DNA from: Enterobacter asburiae
Lineage (GTDB): Bacteria > Pseudomonadota > Gammaproteobacteria > Enterobacterales > Enterobacteriaceae
Assembly (NCBI RefSeq): GCF_008080435.1
Contig: NZ_VRKN01000002.1
Location: 62,001-126,000 of the forward strand
Direction: 5' to 3'
DNA length: 64,000 nucleotides
The translations under genes were made by a program, and so were the position numbers. Shown here one piece after another: positions 26,511 to 35,481 of this stretch (the first letter of the stretch is position 1; the number at the start of each line of letters is the position of its first letter). A model generated the notes under the pieces. The model did no database searches. It saw only the letters and a program-made list of their open reading frames with translations, and was not told the DNA's origin.

Positions 26511-27632
26511 TCAGGACTCCAGCGCGATGGCAACCTCGTAGCCATGAGATTTGAGCAGAGAGTGTTTTTTCGCTGCTTCAAGATCTTTGGCTACCATCTC
26601 GGAAACCATCTCCTGCAGAGTGATTTCTGGTTTCCAGCCCAGCTTCTCGTGTGCTTTAGTTGGGTCGCCCAGCAGGGTTTCCACTTCAGCAGGACGGAAG
26701 TAGCGTGGGTCAACCTGCACAATCACGTCGCCTGGCTTCACGCCCGGTGCGTCGTGGCCGGTCACAGAAACCACGATACCTTTCTCTTCCACGCCGGTGC
26801 CTTCGAAGCGCAGTTTGATGCCCAGCTGTGCCGCAGCCATTTCAACGAACTGACGTACGGAGTACTGCACGCCGGTCGCAATCACGAAGTCTTCTGGCTG
26901 TTCCTGCTGCAGCATCATCCACTGCATTTTCACGTAGTCTTTGGCATGGCCCCAGTCACGCAGGGAATCCATGTTGCCGAGGTGCAGGCAAGACTCCAGA
27001 CCCTGCGCGATGTTGGCGATCGCGCGGGTGATTTTGCGGGTCACGAAGGTTTCGCCGCGACGTGGAGATTCGTGGTTGAACAGGATGCCGTTACAGGCGT
27101 ACATGCCGTAGGATTCACGGTAGTTCACGGTGATCCAGTAGGCGTACAGTTTTGCTACCGCATACGGAGAGCGCGGGTAGAACGGCGTGGTCTCTTTCTG
27201 TGGGATTTCCTGCACCAGACCGTACAGCTCAGAGGTGGATGCCTGGTAGAAGCGAGTTTTCTTCTCAAGGCCGAGGAAGCGAATCGCTTCCAGCAGACGC
27301 AGGGTGCCCATGGCATCAACGTCGGCGGTATATTCCGGGGATTCGAAGGAGACCGCAACGTGGCTCATTGCGCCCAGGTTGTACACTTCATCCGGCTGTA
27401 CTTCCTGCAGAATACGGGTCAGGTTGGAGGAGTCCGTCAGATCGCCGTAATGCAGATGGAATTTCGGGTTCGCGGAGTGAGGATCCTGATAGATATGGTC
27501 AACACGCTCGGTGTTGAAAGAAGATGCACGACGTTTAATACCGTGCACTTCATAACCTTTTTCCAGCAGTAACTCTGCCAGGTAAGAACCATCCTGCCCG
27601 GTAACGCCGGTGATGAGAGCGACTTTAGACAT
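26511..27632 (-). CDS. gmd: GDP-mannose 4,6-dehydratase Gmd
   Basis: Gmd converts GDP-D-mannose to GDP-4-keto-6-deoxy-D-mannose, the committed step to GDP-L-fucose, and is inhibited by GDP-fucose in E. coli. The 373 residues match the E. coli length. [20 protein letters not shown] opens the protein with the NADP-binding loop at about 8-14, [11 protein letters not shown] lies near 128, and [20 protein letters not shown] near 157 holds the catalytic Tyr and Lys. [17 protein letters not shown] near 185 is the conserved family block. It begins 24 bases after wcaF ends. Confidence 0.98.
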   Translation of the reverse strand: MSKVALITGVTGQDGSYLAELLLEKGYEVHGIKRRASSFNTERVDHIYQDPHSANPKFHLHYGDLTDSSNLTRILQEVQPDEVYNLGAMSHVAVSFESPEYTADVDAMGTLRLLEAIRFLGLEKKTRFYQASTSELYGLVQEIPQKETTPFYPRSPYAVAKLYAYWITVNYRESYGMYACNGILFNHESPRRGETFVTRKITRAIANIAQGLESCLHLGNMDSLRDWGHAKDYVKMQWMMLQQEQPEDFVIATGVQYSVRQFVEMAAAQLGIKLRFEGTGVEEKGIVVSVTGHDAPGVKPGDVIVQVDPRYFRPAEVETLLGDPTKAHEKLGWKPEITLQEMVSEMVAKDLEAAKKHSLLKSHGYEVAIALES

Positions 27633-27656
27633 GTTTATATTCCTCTACTTATGAAT

Positions 27657-28205
27657 TTAATCAGTTTCAACGCGTTCGCGTATCACCACTGCGGGGTTGC
27701 CACGGCAAACCTTATTTGCCGGTAGCGATTTAAAAACGCTGCTGCGGGCACCGACTACCGTGCCATCACCAACAGAAACACCCGGTGCAACAAAAACATC
27801 TGTTGCCAACCAGCATTTTTCACCGATCGCAATAGGCGAAGCGGTAATATCAAAATGCTGACTCATAAAATCGTGGCTGCCGGTGCACAAATAACACTTC
27901 TGCGACACCACCGAATTTGCGCCAATCGTAATTTCGCCCAGGGTATATAACACCGCATCATCCCCAACCCATGCGTAATCACCCAGCGTTAATTTCCACG
28001 GATAGGTGATTTTTACAGAAGGTCGGATGACTACGTTTTTTCCTATTTTTGCGCCAAACAGGCGCAATAAAAATGCTCGCCAGCGGTACAATACTTGCGG
28101 TGACCAGGCAAATAATGTTGCCTGAACGGCCCACCACAGCTGTACCTTAATGCCGTTCCCGCCCCGAAAGCCTTTCGGTACGGAGAAACCTTTCAGATCC
28201 TGCAT
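27657..28205 (-). CDS. wcaF: WcaF, colanic acid O-acetyltransferase
   Basis: WcaF acetylates a fucose of the growing colanic acid repeat in E. coli, using acetyl-CoA. The 182-residue protein has the conserved N-terminal MQDLKGFSVPKGFRGGN, a short helix region, then left-handed beta-helix hexapeptides from about residue 55, with LCTGSHDFMSQHFDI near 110-124 carrying the catalytic histidine and the loop typical of the NodL/LacA group, and VGDGTVVGARSSVFKSLPANKVCRGNPAVVI at the end. It is cytoplasmic. It lies 15 bases after wcaE. Confidence 0.95.
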   Translation of the reverse strand: MQDLKGFSVPKGFRGGNGIKVQLWWAVQATLFAWSPQVLYRWRAFLLRLFGAKIGKNVVIRPSVKITYPWKLTLGDYAWVGDDAVLYTLGEITIGANSVVSQKCYLCTGSHDFMSQHFDITASPIAIGEKCWLATDVFVAPGVSVGDGTVVGARSSVFKSLPANKVCRGNPAVVIRERVETD

Positions 28206-28220
28206 TGTGTTTCCTTATAT

Positions 28221-28967
28221 TCAGGCTTTGTTATATAAGGTTTTCGTTTTGCCTGTGGTACGCAGGCGTAATAAATAAGACAATTCCGCCCAGAACCCCG
28301 GCACGCGTAATATTTTACGCTGTACGTTTTTGGCATCCTGGCACAATTCCAGATTATTAGACGTTGACACGCCACCCATTGAGAATTCAGACACCAGTCC
28401 TTTAATTCGGCGGAACGGGTAACCTGACTTATACAGGCTGGCTGCCAGCGCATAATCGGAAGACACTTTATACTGCAAATCGTAAGGCTGTTTTTTCAGA
28501 CCTTTTACCGGAAAGAAAATGGCCTGATGGCTGGCAGGTAAGCTGTGGTAGATATACCAGCCTGGCTTTGCGCTGCGGCACACTTTATTTCCGTCACCAA
28601 AATCAAGCAGCGCATCGCCAATATACATAGCGTCCTCTTTCTGGCGAGCCAGCTGACGGGCAAACAGCGCTACGTCATCGTGGAAAATGTCGCCTGAATT
28701 CAGGAAGATGGCATAACGGCCTTGCGCCATATTGATGCCTTTATTCATCGCATCGTAGATGCCTTTATCTTTCTCGCTGATGTAGCGTAAGTTGAACTCA
28801 CCGTTGAGTTTTTCCAGAAACTCCGCCGTGCCATCGTTCGAGCCGCCGTCGACCACAATCCACTCAAAGGTGAGGCTGGGATCGCGCGCCAGGTTGCGCA
28901 GCGAGCGCCAGGTTTTTACCACCCCTTCGTAATTACGAAAAGCGACAGTAATGACGCTAAGAAACAT
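28221..28967 (-). CDS. wcaE: WcaE, colanic acid GT2 fucosyltransferase
   Basis: WcaE adds the second fucose to the colanic acid repeat in E. coli. The 248-residue GT-A enzyme starts [20 protein letters not shown], has [16 protein letters not shown] near residue 35, the classic GT2 nucleotide site, [30 protein letters not shown] near 60-90 with the metal-binding region, and GVSTSNN near 203. The length equals that of the E. coli protein. It lies 12 bases after wcaD and precedes wcaF, which acetylates fucose, so the two steps are encoded side by side. Confidence 0.95.
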   Translation of the reverse strand: MFLSVITVAFRNYEGVVKTWRSLRNLARDPSLTFEWIVVDGGSNDGTAEFLEKLNGEFNLRYISEKDKGIYDAMNKGINMAQGRYAIFLNSGDIFHDDVALFARQLARQKEDAMYIGDALLDFGDGNKVCRSAKPGWYIYHSLPASHQAIFFPVKGLKKQPYDLQYKVSSDYALAASLYKSGYPFRRIKGLVSEFSMGGVSTSNNLELCQDAKNVQRKILRVPGFWAELSYLLRLRTTGKTKTLYNKA

Positions 28968-28979
28968 AAGACCACCTCG

Positions 28980-30200
28980 TCATGAATTCGTAATATTAAG
29001 CGCTTTACGCAAAATAAACGGGCAAACAATTAAGAATGCATATTCCGGGCTAAATATTGACCCGGTAAAAAACAGCGACACCGGTGTAAACAGATAAAGC
29101 TGAACGCGAAAATTCTGGTTATCACCAAACGCGTTAATCATCATTTTGAAAACTTTAAACAGATACCACAGGGTCAACAGTACGGCAAACCACGAAAAAT
29201 AAATAATTAACAGATACAGACCATTGTCTATGGTTTTACCGACATCCGCACCGTTAAAGATTCCGAATGATGCAACATATTCGTAAAGTGAGCCGAATCT
29301 TACTACGCCATCAATATGGGTTAAGGAATAACCTACCATCACCAGTGGCCCAATGATGCGATAATAGGACGAAGACCCTTCCGTTCCCAAATCACCCAGA
29401 CGTTCTGAGATGTATGGGAAAGCAAATATTACGCCTACCATAAATACCGTCAGAGAGATAATCGCCAGCGGCAGTTTTTTCTTAATCGCATCTTTGTTCA
29501 GGTACTGGAACGCCCACTCCAGCAGGTAAAACAGGATAAATGTCATTACCCCTGAGAACGATCCAGACAGAACAATTCCTGCAAGAATCATAGCATCGGT
29601 CTTAGGCGTTTTGATACCAAACTGTTTGATGCTGAGCCAAATTGAGATTAACGCCAGAGCGAAAAACGCCGGTTCAAAATAGAGGGCTGTGGTACGCTTC
29701 CCGCCAAACTTAATGAAGTTCAATACATAGCTGTTACTGTAAATGAGATATTTCGAAATTATCTCCATCAGGCTACTACCACCGGTGAGAATAATTTGTG
29801 CCATCTCCAGTGCAGCAAGCATAACAATTAACGCAACGGCAATATAAAAGAACCTAAGGATTTTCCGATAATTGTGCGGGGAAATAGTTTTAAACCGAAT
29901 ACTCCAGACCATTCCGATAATAATAACAATATAAACAAACAGCATGGTCGATGTGACGTATTTACTGGCATCCAGCGACTGGCCAAAGATGTAGTTAAAC
30001 AGCGTCAGCCCCGTGCCCAGCCCTAAGGCAATCATCAGCTTCTTCAGGTTGATTTTTTCGACATACAGCAGAAGCAGAACGGGCAAGAAGGTCACGATGG
30101 TTATCGGGAAGCTTTCGCCGAGCTGGGCAATTTTGACGTTGACCAGCAGGTAGATTAACGGCAGCAGCAGATAACTACAGATTCTGATAGAACGAGACAT
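28980..30200 (-). CDS. wcaD: WcaD, colanic acid polymerase
   Basis: WcaD is the Wzy-type polymerase that joins colanic acid repeats in the periplasm. The start is ATG 30200, with a strong GGAGGAAT ribosome site just upstream. This gives 406 residues beginning MSRSIRICSYLLLPLIYLLV, in line with the E. coli protein; the longer frame to 30392 is coding sequence of wcaC in another frame. About ten membrane segments are seen, with a periplasmic loop near residues 195-215 (KFGGKRTTALYFEP) and another near 285-330. It overlaps the 3' end of wcaC by 26 bases. It is more AT-rich than its neighbours. Confidence 0.95.
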   Translation of the reverse strand: MSRSIRICSYLLLPLIYLLVNVKIAQLGESFPITIVTFLPVLLLLYVEKINLKKLMIALGLGTGLTLFNYIFGQSLDASKYVTSTMLFVYIVIIIGMVWSIRFKTISPHNYRKILRFFYIAVALIVMLAALEMAQIILTGGSSLMEIISKYLIYSNSYVLNFIKFGGKRTTALYFEPAFFALALISIWLSIKQFGIKTPKTDAMILAGIVLSGSFSGVMTFILFYLLEWAFQYLNKDAIKKKLPLAIISLTVFMVGVIFAFPYISERLGDLGTEGSSSYYRIIGPLVMVGYSLTHIDGVVRFGSLYEYVASFGIFNGADVGKTIDNGLYLLIIYFSWFAVLLTLWYLFKVFKMMINAFGDNQNFRVQLYLFTPVSLFFTGSIFSPEYAFLIVCPFILRKALNITNS

Positions 30201-31392
30201 ATTCCTCCAGCATCTGTTGTCCACTGTAAGCCTTGCGGCTGCGGTTGCGGAACGATTCCAGGTCAGTGCCGAAAACGATCTCAGCAATCTGCGTCTTCGG
30301 CAGCTGTACCAGAGGCAGGACCTCCTGCTCCGTGAAGGTTTTCCCGCCGGACTTTTCCAGCACTTCACGCGCCGCATCGCTGTGGGTGGCAATCACCGGC
30401 ACGCCGATAGAGAGCGCCTCGCACAGGATCAGCGGGTAGTTATCCACGCGGGAGCTGAACACCAGCGCGTCCATTTCATTCAGCGCGCTCATCAGTTTGC
30501 GCTTGTCGGTCTCAAATCCGTGGTTTATCACATTAGCCCCTTCGAACGGTGAAAACTTGCCGAAGGTATGAAGCTCTATCTTGTCGCCCAGCGCCATCAT
30601 GTCGCGCACCAGCTGCTGGTTGGTTTTACCGTCGTAACGCAGGTCGTGCGCAACGATAGCGATTTTCGGTTTGCCTGCGGTTTCCGCCACCGGGGTCAGC
30701 TCGGCAAGAATGGCTTCCGTCGCCACGTCGATGCCATTGTTGATAATCTGACAGCGCCCTGCCCCATACAGGCTGTTGAAAGCATCGGCCACGTGCTGGC
30801 TTGGGGAGATAAACGTACAGCCGAGCGAGAGCATGTCGCGGAACAGCTGACGCTTTCCGGCGACCAGTTGATGCGCGCGATCCACCTTCACCGGCGGGTA
30901 GTTGCTTAACGTCGGGCATTTCTGGCAGTTATCTTTCCAGCCTTCGCAACCGTCGGTAAAGGCGCAGCGTCCGGTCACACTCCAGTGGTCGTGCAGCGTC
31001 CAGACAAAGCGGGTGTCGGGCTTGTGGGCCTGCACCTTCTGACAAAACGCCACCACCTCTTCCAGATTCAACCAGTAGCTGTGCAGCACGTGAAAATGCA
31101 GCACAACCGGGCCCGTGGTGCGGGTAACCGTGCGATAAAGCGTGTTCAGGTTGCCAAACAGATCGCGGTTAAACAGACGGAACAACGCAATGTTGGCAAT
31201 TGAGGTCAGACGCGGCGTGTGCTTGTGCACCTGCGGGAAGTTATCGTGGCTGACGCTCTTCTTGCCGCCTTTGCCGTAGCCGTAAATAAAACGAGACTGA
31301 AGTCCTTTTTGCAGCGCGCGCTGGTGCAGATCCAGGGCCACGCCTGCCGCTCCGCCTTCTGCGAGGCGTACGTTAAATTGCAGAATGTTCAT
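30175..31392 (-). CDS. wcaC: WcaC, colanic acid GT4 galactosyltransferase
   Basis: WcaC is thought to add galactose to the fucose-bearing intermediate. The 405-residue protein opens MNILQFNVRLAEGGAAGVALDLHQRAL with the glycine-rich loop of GT4 enzymes. TRFVWTLHDHWSVTGRCAFTDGCEGWKDNCQKCPTL near residues 130-165 includes a cysteine cluster common in WcaC-like transferases. IAIVAHDLRYDGKTNQQLV near 250 begins the donor domain, and NYPLILCEALSIGVPVIATHSDAAREVL near 335 holds the nucleotide-binding Glu residues. The ATG overlaps the wcaB stop by four bases. Confidence 0.95.
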   Translation of the reverse strand: MNILQFNVRLAEGGAAGVALDLHQRALQKGLQSRFIYGYGKGGKKSVSHDNFPQVHKHTPRLTSIANIALFRLFNRDLFGNLNTLYRTVTRTTGPVVLHFHVLHSYWLNLEEVVAFCQKVQAHKPDTRFVWTLHDHWSVTGRCAFTDGCEGWKDNCQKCPTLSNYPPVKVDRAHQLVAGKRQLFRDMLSLGCTFISPSQHVADAFNSLYGAGRCQIINNGIDVATEAILAELTPVAETAGKPKIAIVAHDLRYDGKTNQQLVRDMMALGDKIELHTFGKFSPFEGANVINHGFETDKRKLMSALNEMDALVFSSRVDNYPLILCEALSIGVPVIATHSDAAREVLEKSGGKTFTEQEVLPLVQLPKTQIAEIVFGTDLESFRNRSRKAYSGQQMLEEYVSFYQNL

Positions 31393-31880
31393 TTAATCAC
31401 CTTCACGCGGGCTTTTTCTCCCACCACCAGCGCGTTATCCGGAATACTGTCCAGCACCACGCTGCCAGCACCAATCGTGACGTTATTACCAATCGTAATG
31501 TCACCAATGATCACCACATTCGCGCCCAGCTCGACGTTATTGCCGATGACCGGGCAGGCCAGGCTGTCAGGCCCGCGGTTGCCAATAGTGACTGCATGAC
31601 GAATGGTGAAATCATCCCCGGCGACCACGAACTTATTGATCACCACCGCATAGCCGTGATGGATGGTAAAGCGGCGGCCAATGGTGGCAGCGGCCTGAAT
31701 TTCATAGCCAAAAAAGCATTCGGTGATGATGCGGTACAGCACCAGCACGGGTGCTGCCCAGATATTGTTCAGCACATTTTTCTTACGCCACACCGAGCAA
31801 AAGTGCGCGATGCGATACGCCAGAACCATGCAGCACGGACGCAGGCTCCAGCTGTTAGCGCGGCAATCTTCCAGAAACAT
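31389..31880 (-). CDS. wcaB: WcaB, colanic acid O-acetyltransferase
   Basis: A 163-residue acetyltransferase of the serine acetyltransferase-like (CysE/LbH) group. The N-terminal helices (residues 1-60) include ANSWSLRPCCMVLAYRIAHF. The beta-helix follows with FTIHHGYAVVINKFVVAGDDFTIRHAVTIGNRG near 70-103, where the HHG motif supplies the catalytic histidine, and it ends with PDNALVVGEKARVKVIK. It adds acetyl to a sugar of the colanic acid repeat; which sugar is known only from E. coli work. It shares one base with the wcaA stop (TAATG) and overlaps wcaC by four. Confidence 0.95.
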   Translation of the reverse strand: MFLEDCRANSWSLRPCCMVLAYRIAHFCSVWRKKNVLNNIWAAPVLVLYRIITECFFGYEIQAAATIGRRFTIHHGYAVVINKFVVAGDDFTIRHAVTIGNRGPDSLACPVIGNNVELGANVVIIGDITIGNNVTIGAGSVVLDSIPDNALVVGEKARVKVIK

Positions 31881-32722
31881 TATTTCCCCCGAAGCCCGTC
31901 AGCCAGGCGCTTGCCGTTACGCACGGACAGCAGCGTCAGCAGCGTGCGCCAGTTCATGCGCTTGTTACGGATCTGATAGAGGGTAAAGAGCTGGTATTTA
32001 CGGCTGGCACGGTCAAACTTGTCCTTGTGCTTGCGGTAAAAATGGAAGTAGCCGGAGAACTTCTTCGGCGAGGAGGTGATTTGCATCTCCCCGTGGTTGA
32101 TATGCAGGATCTGCGTGGCCTCTTCCACTTTCCACGGTTCGCCGTATTCCACTACCATCCGCAGGAAGATATCGTAATCCTGCGCGGCCTTGAGTTCGGT
32201 ATCGAACAGGCACTCTTTGAAACGCCACGCCCAGGTGAAGACCTGGTTACCAATAATGTTGCGCTTGTAGAACAGGCGGCGAGAGTACGGTGATTTCGGA
32301 TACAGCGGCAGACTCGCGGGCTGCGAGTAAACCTCGCCCTGGCAGACATAGTCGTTGGCATACAGAAAAGCGTGAGTGACCAACTGCTCTTTATGTGACA
32401 GGAAGACAGACAGGCGGTTCGGCGTCCATTCGTCATCGTCGTCGATCCCGGTCAGATACTGCCCTTTGGCCTGCATAATCGCCTGATTACGCACCGCACA
32501 AGCGCCGGAGTTAACGGCGTTATGCGTATAGACCACCCGCGGGTCGTTGAGGTCAGACACAAACTTTTGCAGCTGTTCATACGACGAAGAGCAGTCATCG
32601 ACGATGATCAGCTCCCAGTTGTCGTAATCCTGACGTAAGACTGATTTAATTGCGCGGATCGCCAGCTGCTGACGATTCCATGTCGGCATATAGATAGAAA
32701 TCAAAGAGCGTTGTGTGGTCAT
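31880..32722 (-). CDS. wcaA: WcaA, colanic acid GT2 glycosyltransferase
   Basis: WcaA is the transferase proposed to add glucuronic acid. The 280-residue GT-A protein has ISIYMPTWNRQQLAIRAIKSVLRQDYDNWELIIVDDCSS in the first 47 residues, the GT2 signature with the first Asp pair, and YLTGIDDDDEWTPNRLSVFL near 90-110 with the DxD metal site. DYDIFLRMVVEYGEPW near 190 is the acceptor-side ED-like motif. It overlaps wcaB by one base. Upstream, 144 bases separate it from wzc and are mostly filled by two palindromic repeats, which makes this the widest gap inside the operon. Confidence 0.95.
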   Translation of the reverse strand: MTTQRSLISIYMPTWNRQQLAIRAIKSVLRQDYDNWELIIVDDCSSSYEQLQKFVSDLNDPRVVYTHNAVNSGACAVRNQAIMQAKGQYLTGIDDDDEWTPNRLSVFLSHKEQLVTHAFLYANDYVCQGEVYSQPASLPLYPKSPYSRRLFYKRNIIGNQVFTWAWRFKECLFDTELKAAQDYDIFLRMVVEYGEPWKVEEATQILHINHGEMQITSSPKKFSGYFHFYRKHKDKFDRASRKYQLFTLYQIRNKRMNWRTLLTLLSVRNGKRLADGLRGK

Positions 32723-32727
32723 GTTTT

Positions 32728-32857
32728 CCCCTCACCCCGGCCCTCTCCCCAAAGGGGAGAGGGTGAAAGGCAGCCAGTGGTTATCATTACGTTCGTCCCC
32801 CAAATCCAGCACCGAACAGTCCCCTCTCCCCTTTGGGGAGAGGGTTAGGGTGAGGGG
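32728..32857. repeat. Paired inverted palindromic repeats between wzc and wcaA
   Basis: Copy one (32728-32763) and copy two (32821-32857) face each other across 57 bases of other sequence. Each has the CCCTCTCCCC/GGGGAGAGGG core, AAA or TTT in the loop, and one outer CCCCTCACCC-type arm. They match the pair between manB and wcaJ. Fold-back of one copy on the other is possible. Neither copy is followed by a T-run on the minus strand. Confidence 0.9.
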
Positions 32858-32866
32858 TGTGTTTTG

Positions 32867-35029
32867 TTATTTGCTGTCAGACTTGTATTCGTACTCGTAG
32901 TAACCGTAATCCTGATAACCGGTCGCACGACGGAAGATGGAGTTCAGAATGACCCCTTTCACCTCAATACCGTTCTGCTCGAAGCGGCTCAGGCTGGTCT
33001 CGACTTCCTTCAGCGTGTTCACCGCGTAACGCGCCACCATCAGCGTGGTGCCCGCATGGCGACCAACAACGGCTGCGTCGGTCACGGCCAGAATTGGCGG
33101 CGTATCGATCAGCACCAGGTCGTAGTTTTTGCTCGCCCACTCCACCAGCTCGGTGAAGCGTTCGCTCATCAGCAGCTCGGACGGGTTAGGCGGCACCTGA
33201 CCGCGTGGGATCAGGTCAAATTTCGGCACCGTTGTGGGTTTCGCGCTCTGGCTGATTTCACCTTTGCCAAGCAGGATTTCCGACAGACCGTTAACGTTGT
33301 TGGTGCCCAGCAGCTCGTGGGTATAGCCCTTACGCATATCACAGTCGATCAGCAACACACGCTTGTTGGTCTGGCTGACCACCGCCGCCAGGTTGGCGCA
33401 GACGAAGGTTTTACCGATTGACGGGCTGACGCCGGTTAACATCAGGACGTTGTTTTTGGCCTGCATCATGGCGAAGTGCAGACTGGTACGCAGGCTACGG
33501 ATCGCTTCGATAGCGAGGTCGGTCGGGTTCCCCACCGCCAGCAGCTGGCTCTGTTTGTAACGCTTAACGCCCTTGATGGTTTTGACGCTGTCGCGGGATT
33601 TTTGCCACTCAGACAGCGGAATGCTGGCATAGACGTTGATACCGCTCTCTTCCAGCACCTGCGGGCTTTCGATACCGCGGTTGAACAGCGAACGTAGCAG
33701 CACACCCACGATAGAGAGCATCAGGCCGAGAATAATGCTGCCGAGAACGATCAGCGCTTTCTTCGGCTTCAGCACCCCTGGCTGGGTAATGGCCGGGTCG
33801 ACGATACGCACGTCACCGACGGTACTGGCTTCGGTGATTTTCAGCTCCTGCTGTTTGTTCAGCAGCTGCATGTAAACCTGCTGTCCAGACTCCACGTCGC
33901 GGGTCAGACGCACGATCTCCTGCTGCGTTTTCGGCATCGCGGTCACGCGGTCATTGAGCTTCGCCTTCTCCTCTTCCAGCGTACGGCGTTTCTCCAGCAG
34001 CGTGCGGTAGGCCGGGTGACGTTTGGTATAAAGCTTGGAAATCTCCGCCTCTTTGAAGGTCAGCTCGTTGAGCTGCGCATCAATGTTGACCATCGAATCG
34101 AGGACCGATTTCGCCTCCAGCGGCAGGTCAACGGAGTCTTTATCCTGACGATAGGCGTTCAGCTTGTTCTCGGCATCGTCCAGATGAGCGCGCACTTCCG
34201 GGAGCTGTTTGGCGAGGAAGGCCAGGCTTTTCGCCGCTTCCGCCGACTTACGCTCAACGTTCTGCTCAAGATAGTTGCGGGTAATGCTGTTCAGGATGTC
34301 GCGGATTTGATCTTTATCTTCACCGGTAAAGGTCATGCTCAGCACGCCGGTGTCCTTACCGTTTTCGGTGACGGTCAGGTTGTTTTGCAGATTGTTGATC
34401 ATCCCCAGCGTCGAGAATTTGGTCACGGTGAATTCACCGCCCTCCTGGGCATTAATCGCGCTGACCATCATGCTTACGCCATCTTTGGTCAGCATCTGCC
34501 CCACTTCACCGCGCGCGCTGAAACCTGCGTCGCTGGTCAACTGATACTGTTTCGGGCCAAGCACCGTCAGGGTAAACGTCTGATCGGCTGCCCCTTTCGG
34601 CAGCACGAAGTCAGTGACTTTCACCGTGTCATTGCTTCGCCCCATCAGCCGATCCCAGCCGGCACCAAAGACTGGGAAAGTATTTTTGGTGACGGAGATA
34701 TCGAGCCCGAGGTCGTGAACCGTTTTACCCAGCACCAGACGTGACTGGATGAGCTGAATTTCGGCGTCGGATGCCGGCGGTTTGTTCGCCAGCGCGGAAC
34801 CAATGTCCTGCACCAGCGAGTTACCGGTATTCTGCTCGATCTGCACCAGCGCGTCGGCGCTGTAGATTGGGGTGGCGAACAGCGTATAGACGACGGCCGC
34901 TGCGGCAAACACGGCGGTAATGCCAAGCACCCACCACTTTGCCTCTACAACAGTGCCGACCAGGCGCCCAATATCAATTTCATCACTGCCCGAAGTCGGG
35001 GCGGCAGAAGGTCTTGTTTTTTCTGTCAT
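32867..35029 (-). CDS. wzc: Wzc, tyrosine autokinase and polysaccharide co-polymerase
   Basis: Wzc controls colanic acid polymerisation and export through cycles of tyrosine phosphorylation. ATG 35029 gives 720 residues, the E. coli length; the frame could extend to 35065 inside wzb, but AGGG precedes 35029. An N-terminal Wzz domain has membrane segments near 32-52 and 425-447 around a large periplasmic coiled-coil region. The kinase has Walker A GVSPSIGKT with Lys540, Walker A' LLIDCDMRKGY near 562 and Walker B LVLIDTPP near 640. The C-terminal tail carries the tyrosine cluster YQDYGYYEYEYK that is autophosphorylated. It lies two bases after wzb, its phosphatase. Confidence 0.97.
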   Translation of the reverse strand: MTEKTRPSAAPTSGSDEIDIGRLVGTVVEAKWWVLGITAVFAAAAVVYTLFATPIYSADALVQIEQNTGNSLVQDIGSALANKPPASDAEIQLIQSRLVLGKTVHDLGLDISVTKNTFPVFGAGWDRLMGRSNDTVKVTDFVLPKGAADQTFTLTVLGPKQYQLTSDAGFSARGEVGQMLTKDGVSMMVSAINAQEGGEFTVTKFSTLGMINNLQNNLTVTENGKDTGVLSMTFTGEDKDQIRDILNSITRNYLEQNVERKSAEAAKSLAFLAKQLPEVRAHLDDAENKLNAYRQDKDSVDLPLEAKSVLDSMVNIDAQLNELTFKEAEISKLYTKRHPAYRTLLEKRRTLEEEKAKLNDRVTAMPKTQQEIVRLTRDVESGQQVYMQLLNKQQELKITEASTVGDVRIVDPAITQPGVLKPKKALIVLGSIILGLMLSIVGVLLRSLFNRGIESPQVLEESGINVYASIPLSEWQKSRDSVKTIKGVKRYKQSQLLAVGNPTDLAIEAIRSLRTSLHFAMMQAKNNVLMLTGVSPSIGKTFVCANLAAVVSQTNKRVLLIDCDMRKGYTHELLGTNNVNGLSEILLGKGEISQSAKPTTVPKFDLIPRGQVPPNPSELLMSERFTELVEWASKNYDLVLIDTPPILAVTDAAVVGRHAGTTLMVARYAVNTLKEVETSLSRFEQNGIEVKGVILNSIFRRATGYQDYGYYEYEYKSDSK

Positions 35030-35031
35030 TG

Positions 35032-35475
35032 TTATCCCTGCTGAACTTTCAGTGCCTGCGCCCACTGTTGGGCAGACTGGTCAAGTAAGGTGTAAACCGC
35101 CTCGAAGGCCTCATGGCTTTTGCGATACGGATCGGGGATTTCGCGTTCATTGTCCCAGTGACCAAACAGCATCACCTTGCCGCGCATCTCCGGAGCGATA
35201 TCGCACAGCGCATGAATATGGCGTTTTTCCATCGTCAGGATCAGGTCATACCCCCGGCACATGCGGCCAGTGACCTGGCGGGCCACGTGGCCGTCGAGAG
35301 AGAGGTGATGATCCCGCGCCACGCTCGTTGCGCGCTCATCGGCACCTTTACCGACCAGTGCACCCAGCCCTGCAGAATCAACGGTCAGTTCGGGCTGGTA
35401 GTGTTTCAACAACCGTTCAGCCGTAGGGGAACGGCAAATGTTCCCCACGCATACCACCAGAATTTTGTTAAACAT
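35032..35475 (-). CDS. wzb: Wzb, low-molecular-weight protein-tyrosine phosphatase
   Basis: Wzb removes phosphate from the Wzc tyrosine tail. The 147-residue protein carries the family P-loop C-x5-R, CVGNICRS, with the nucleophile Cys9 and Arg15, and the general acid Asp in IPDPYRKSHEAF near residue 115. The length is that of E. coli Wzb. It lies between wza (six-base gap) and wzc (two-base gap), the order found in nearly all group 1 and colanic acid type export loci. Confidence 0.97.
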   Translation of the reverse strand: MFNKILVVCVGNICRSPTAERLLKHYQPELTVDSAGLGALVGKGADERATSVARDHHLSLDGHVARQVTGRMCRGYDLILTMEKRHIHALCDIAPEMRGKVMLFGHWDNEREIPDPYRKSHEAFEAVYTLLDQSAQQWAQALKVQQG

Positions 35476-35481
35476 CGCGGA

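Noticed and set aside
30201-30392. N-terminal extension of wcaD
   Set aside because: It is Arg/Ser-rich sequence from a second frame of wcaC; ATG 30200 has GGAGGAAT and the conserved SIRICSYLLLP opening.
20831-32857. Repeated GC-rich palindromes considered as a CRISPR array or insertion sequence ends
   Set aside because: There are no regular spacers, no cas genes and no transposase; the copies are isolated intergenic palindromes of the dispersed type.
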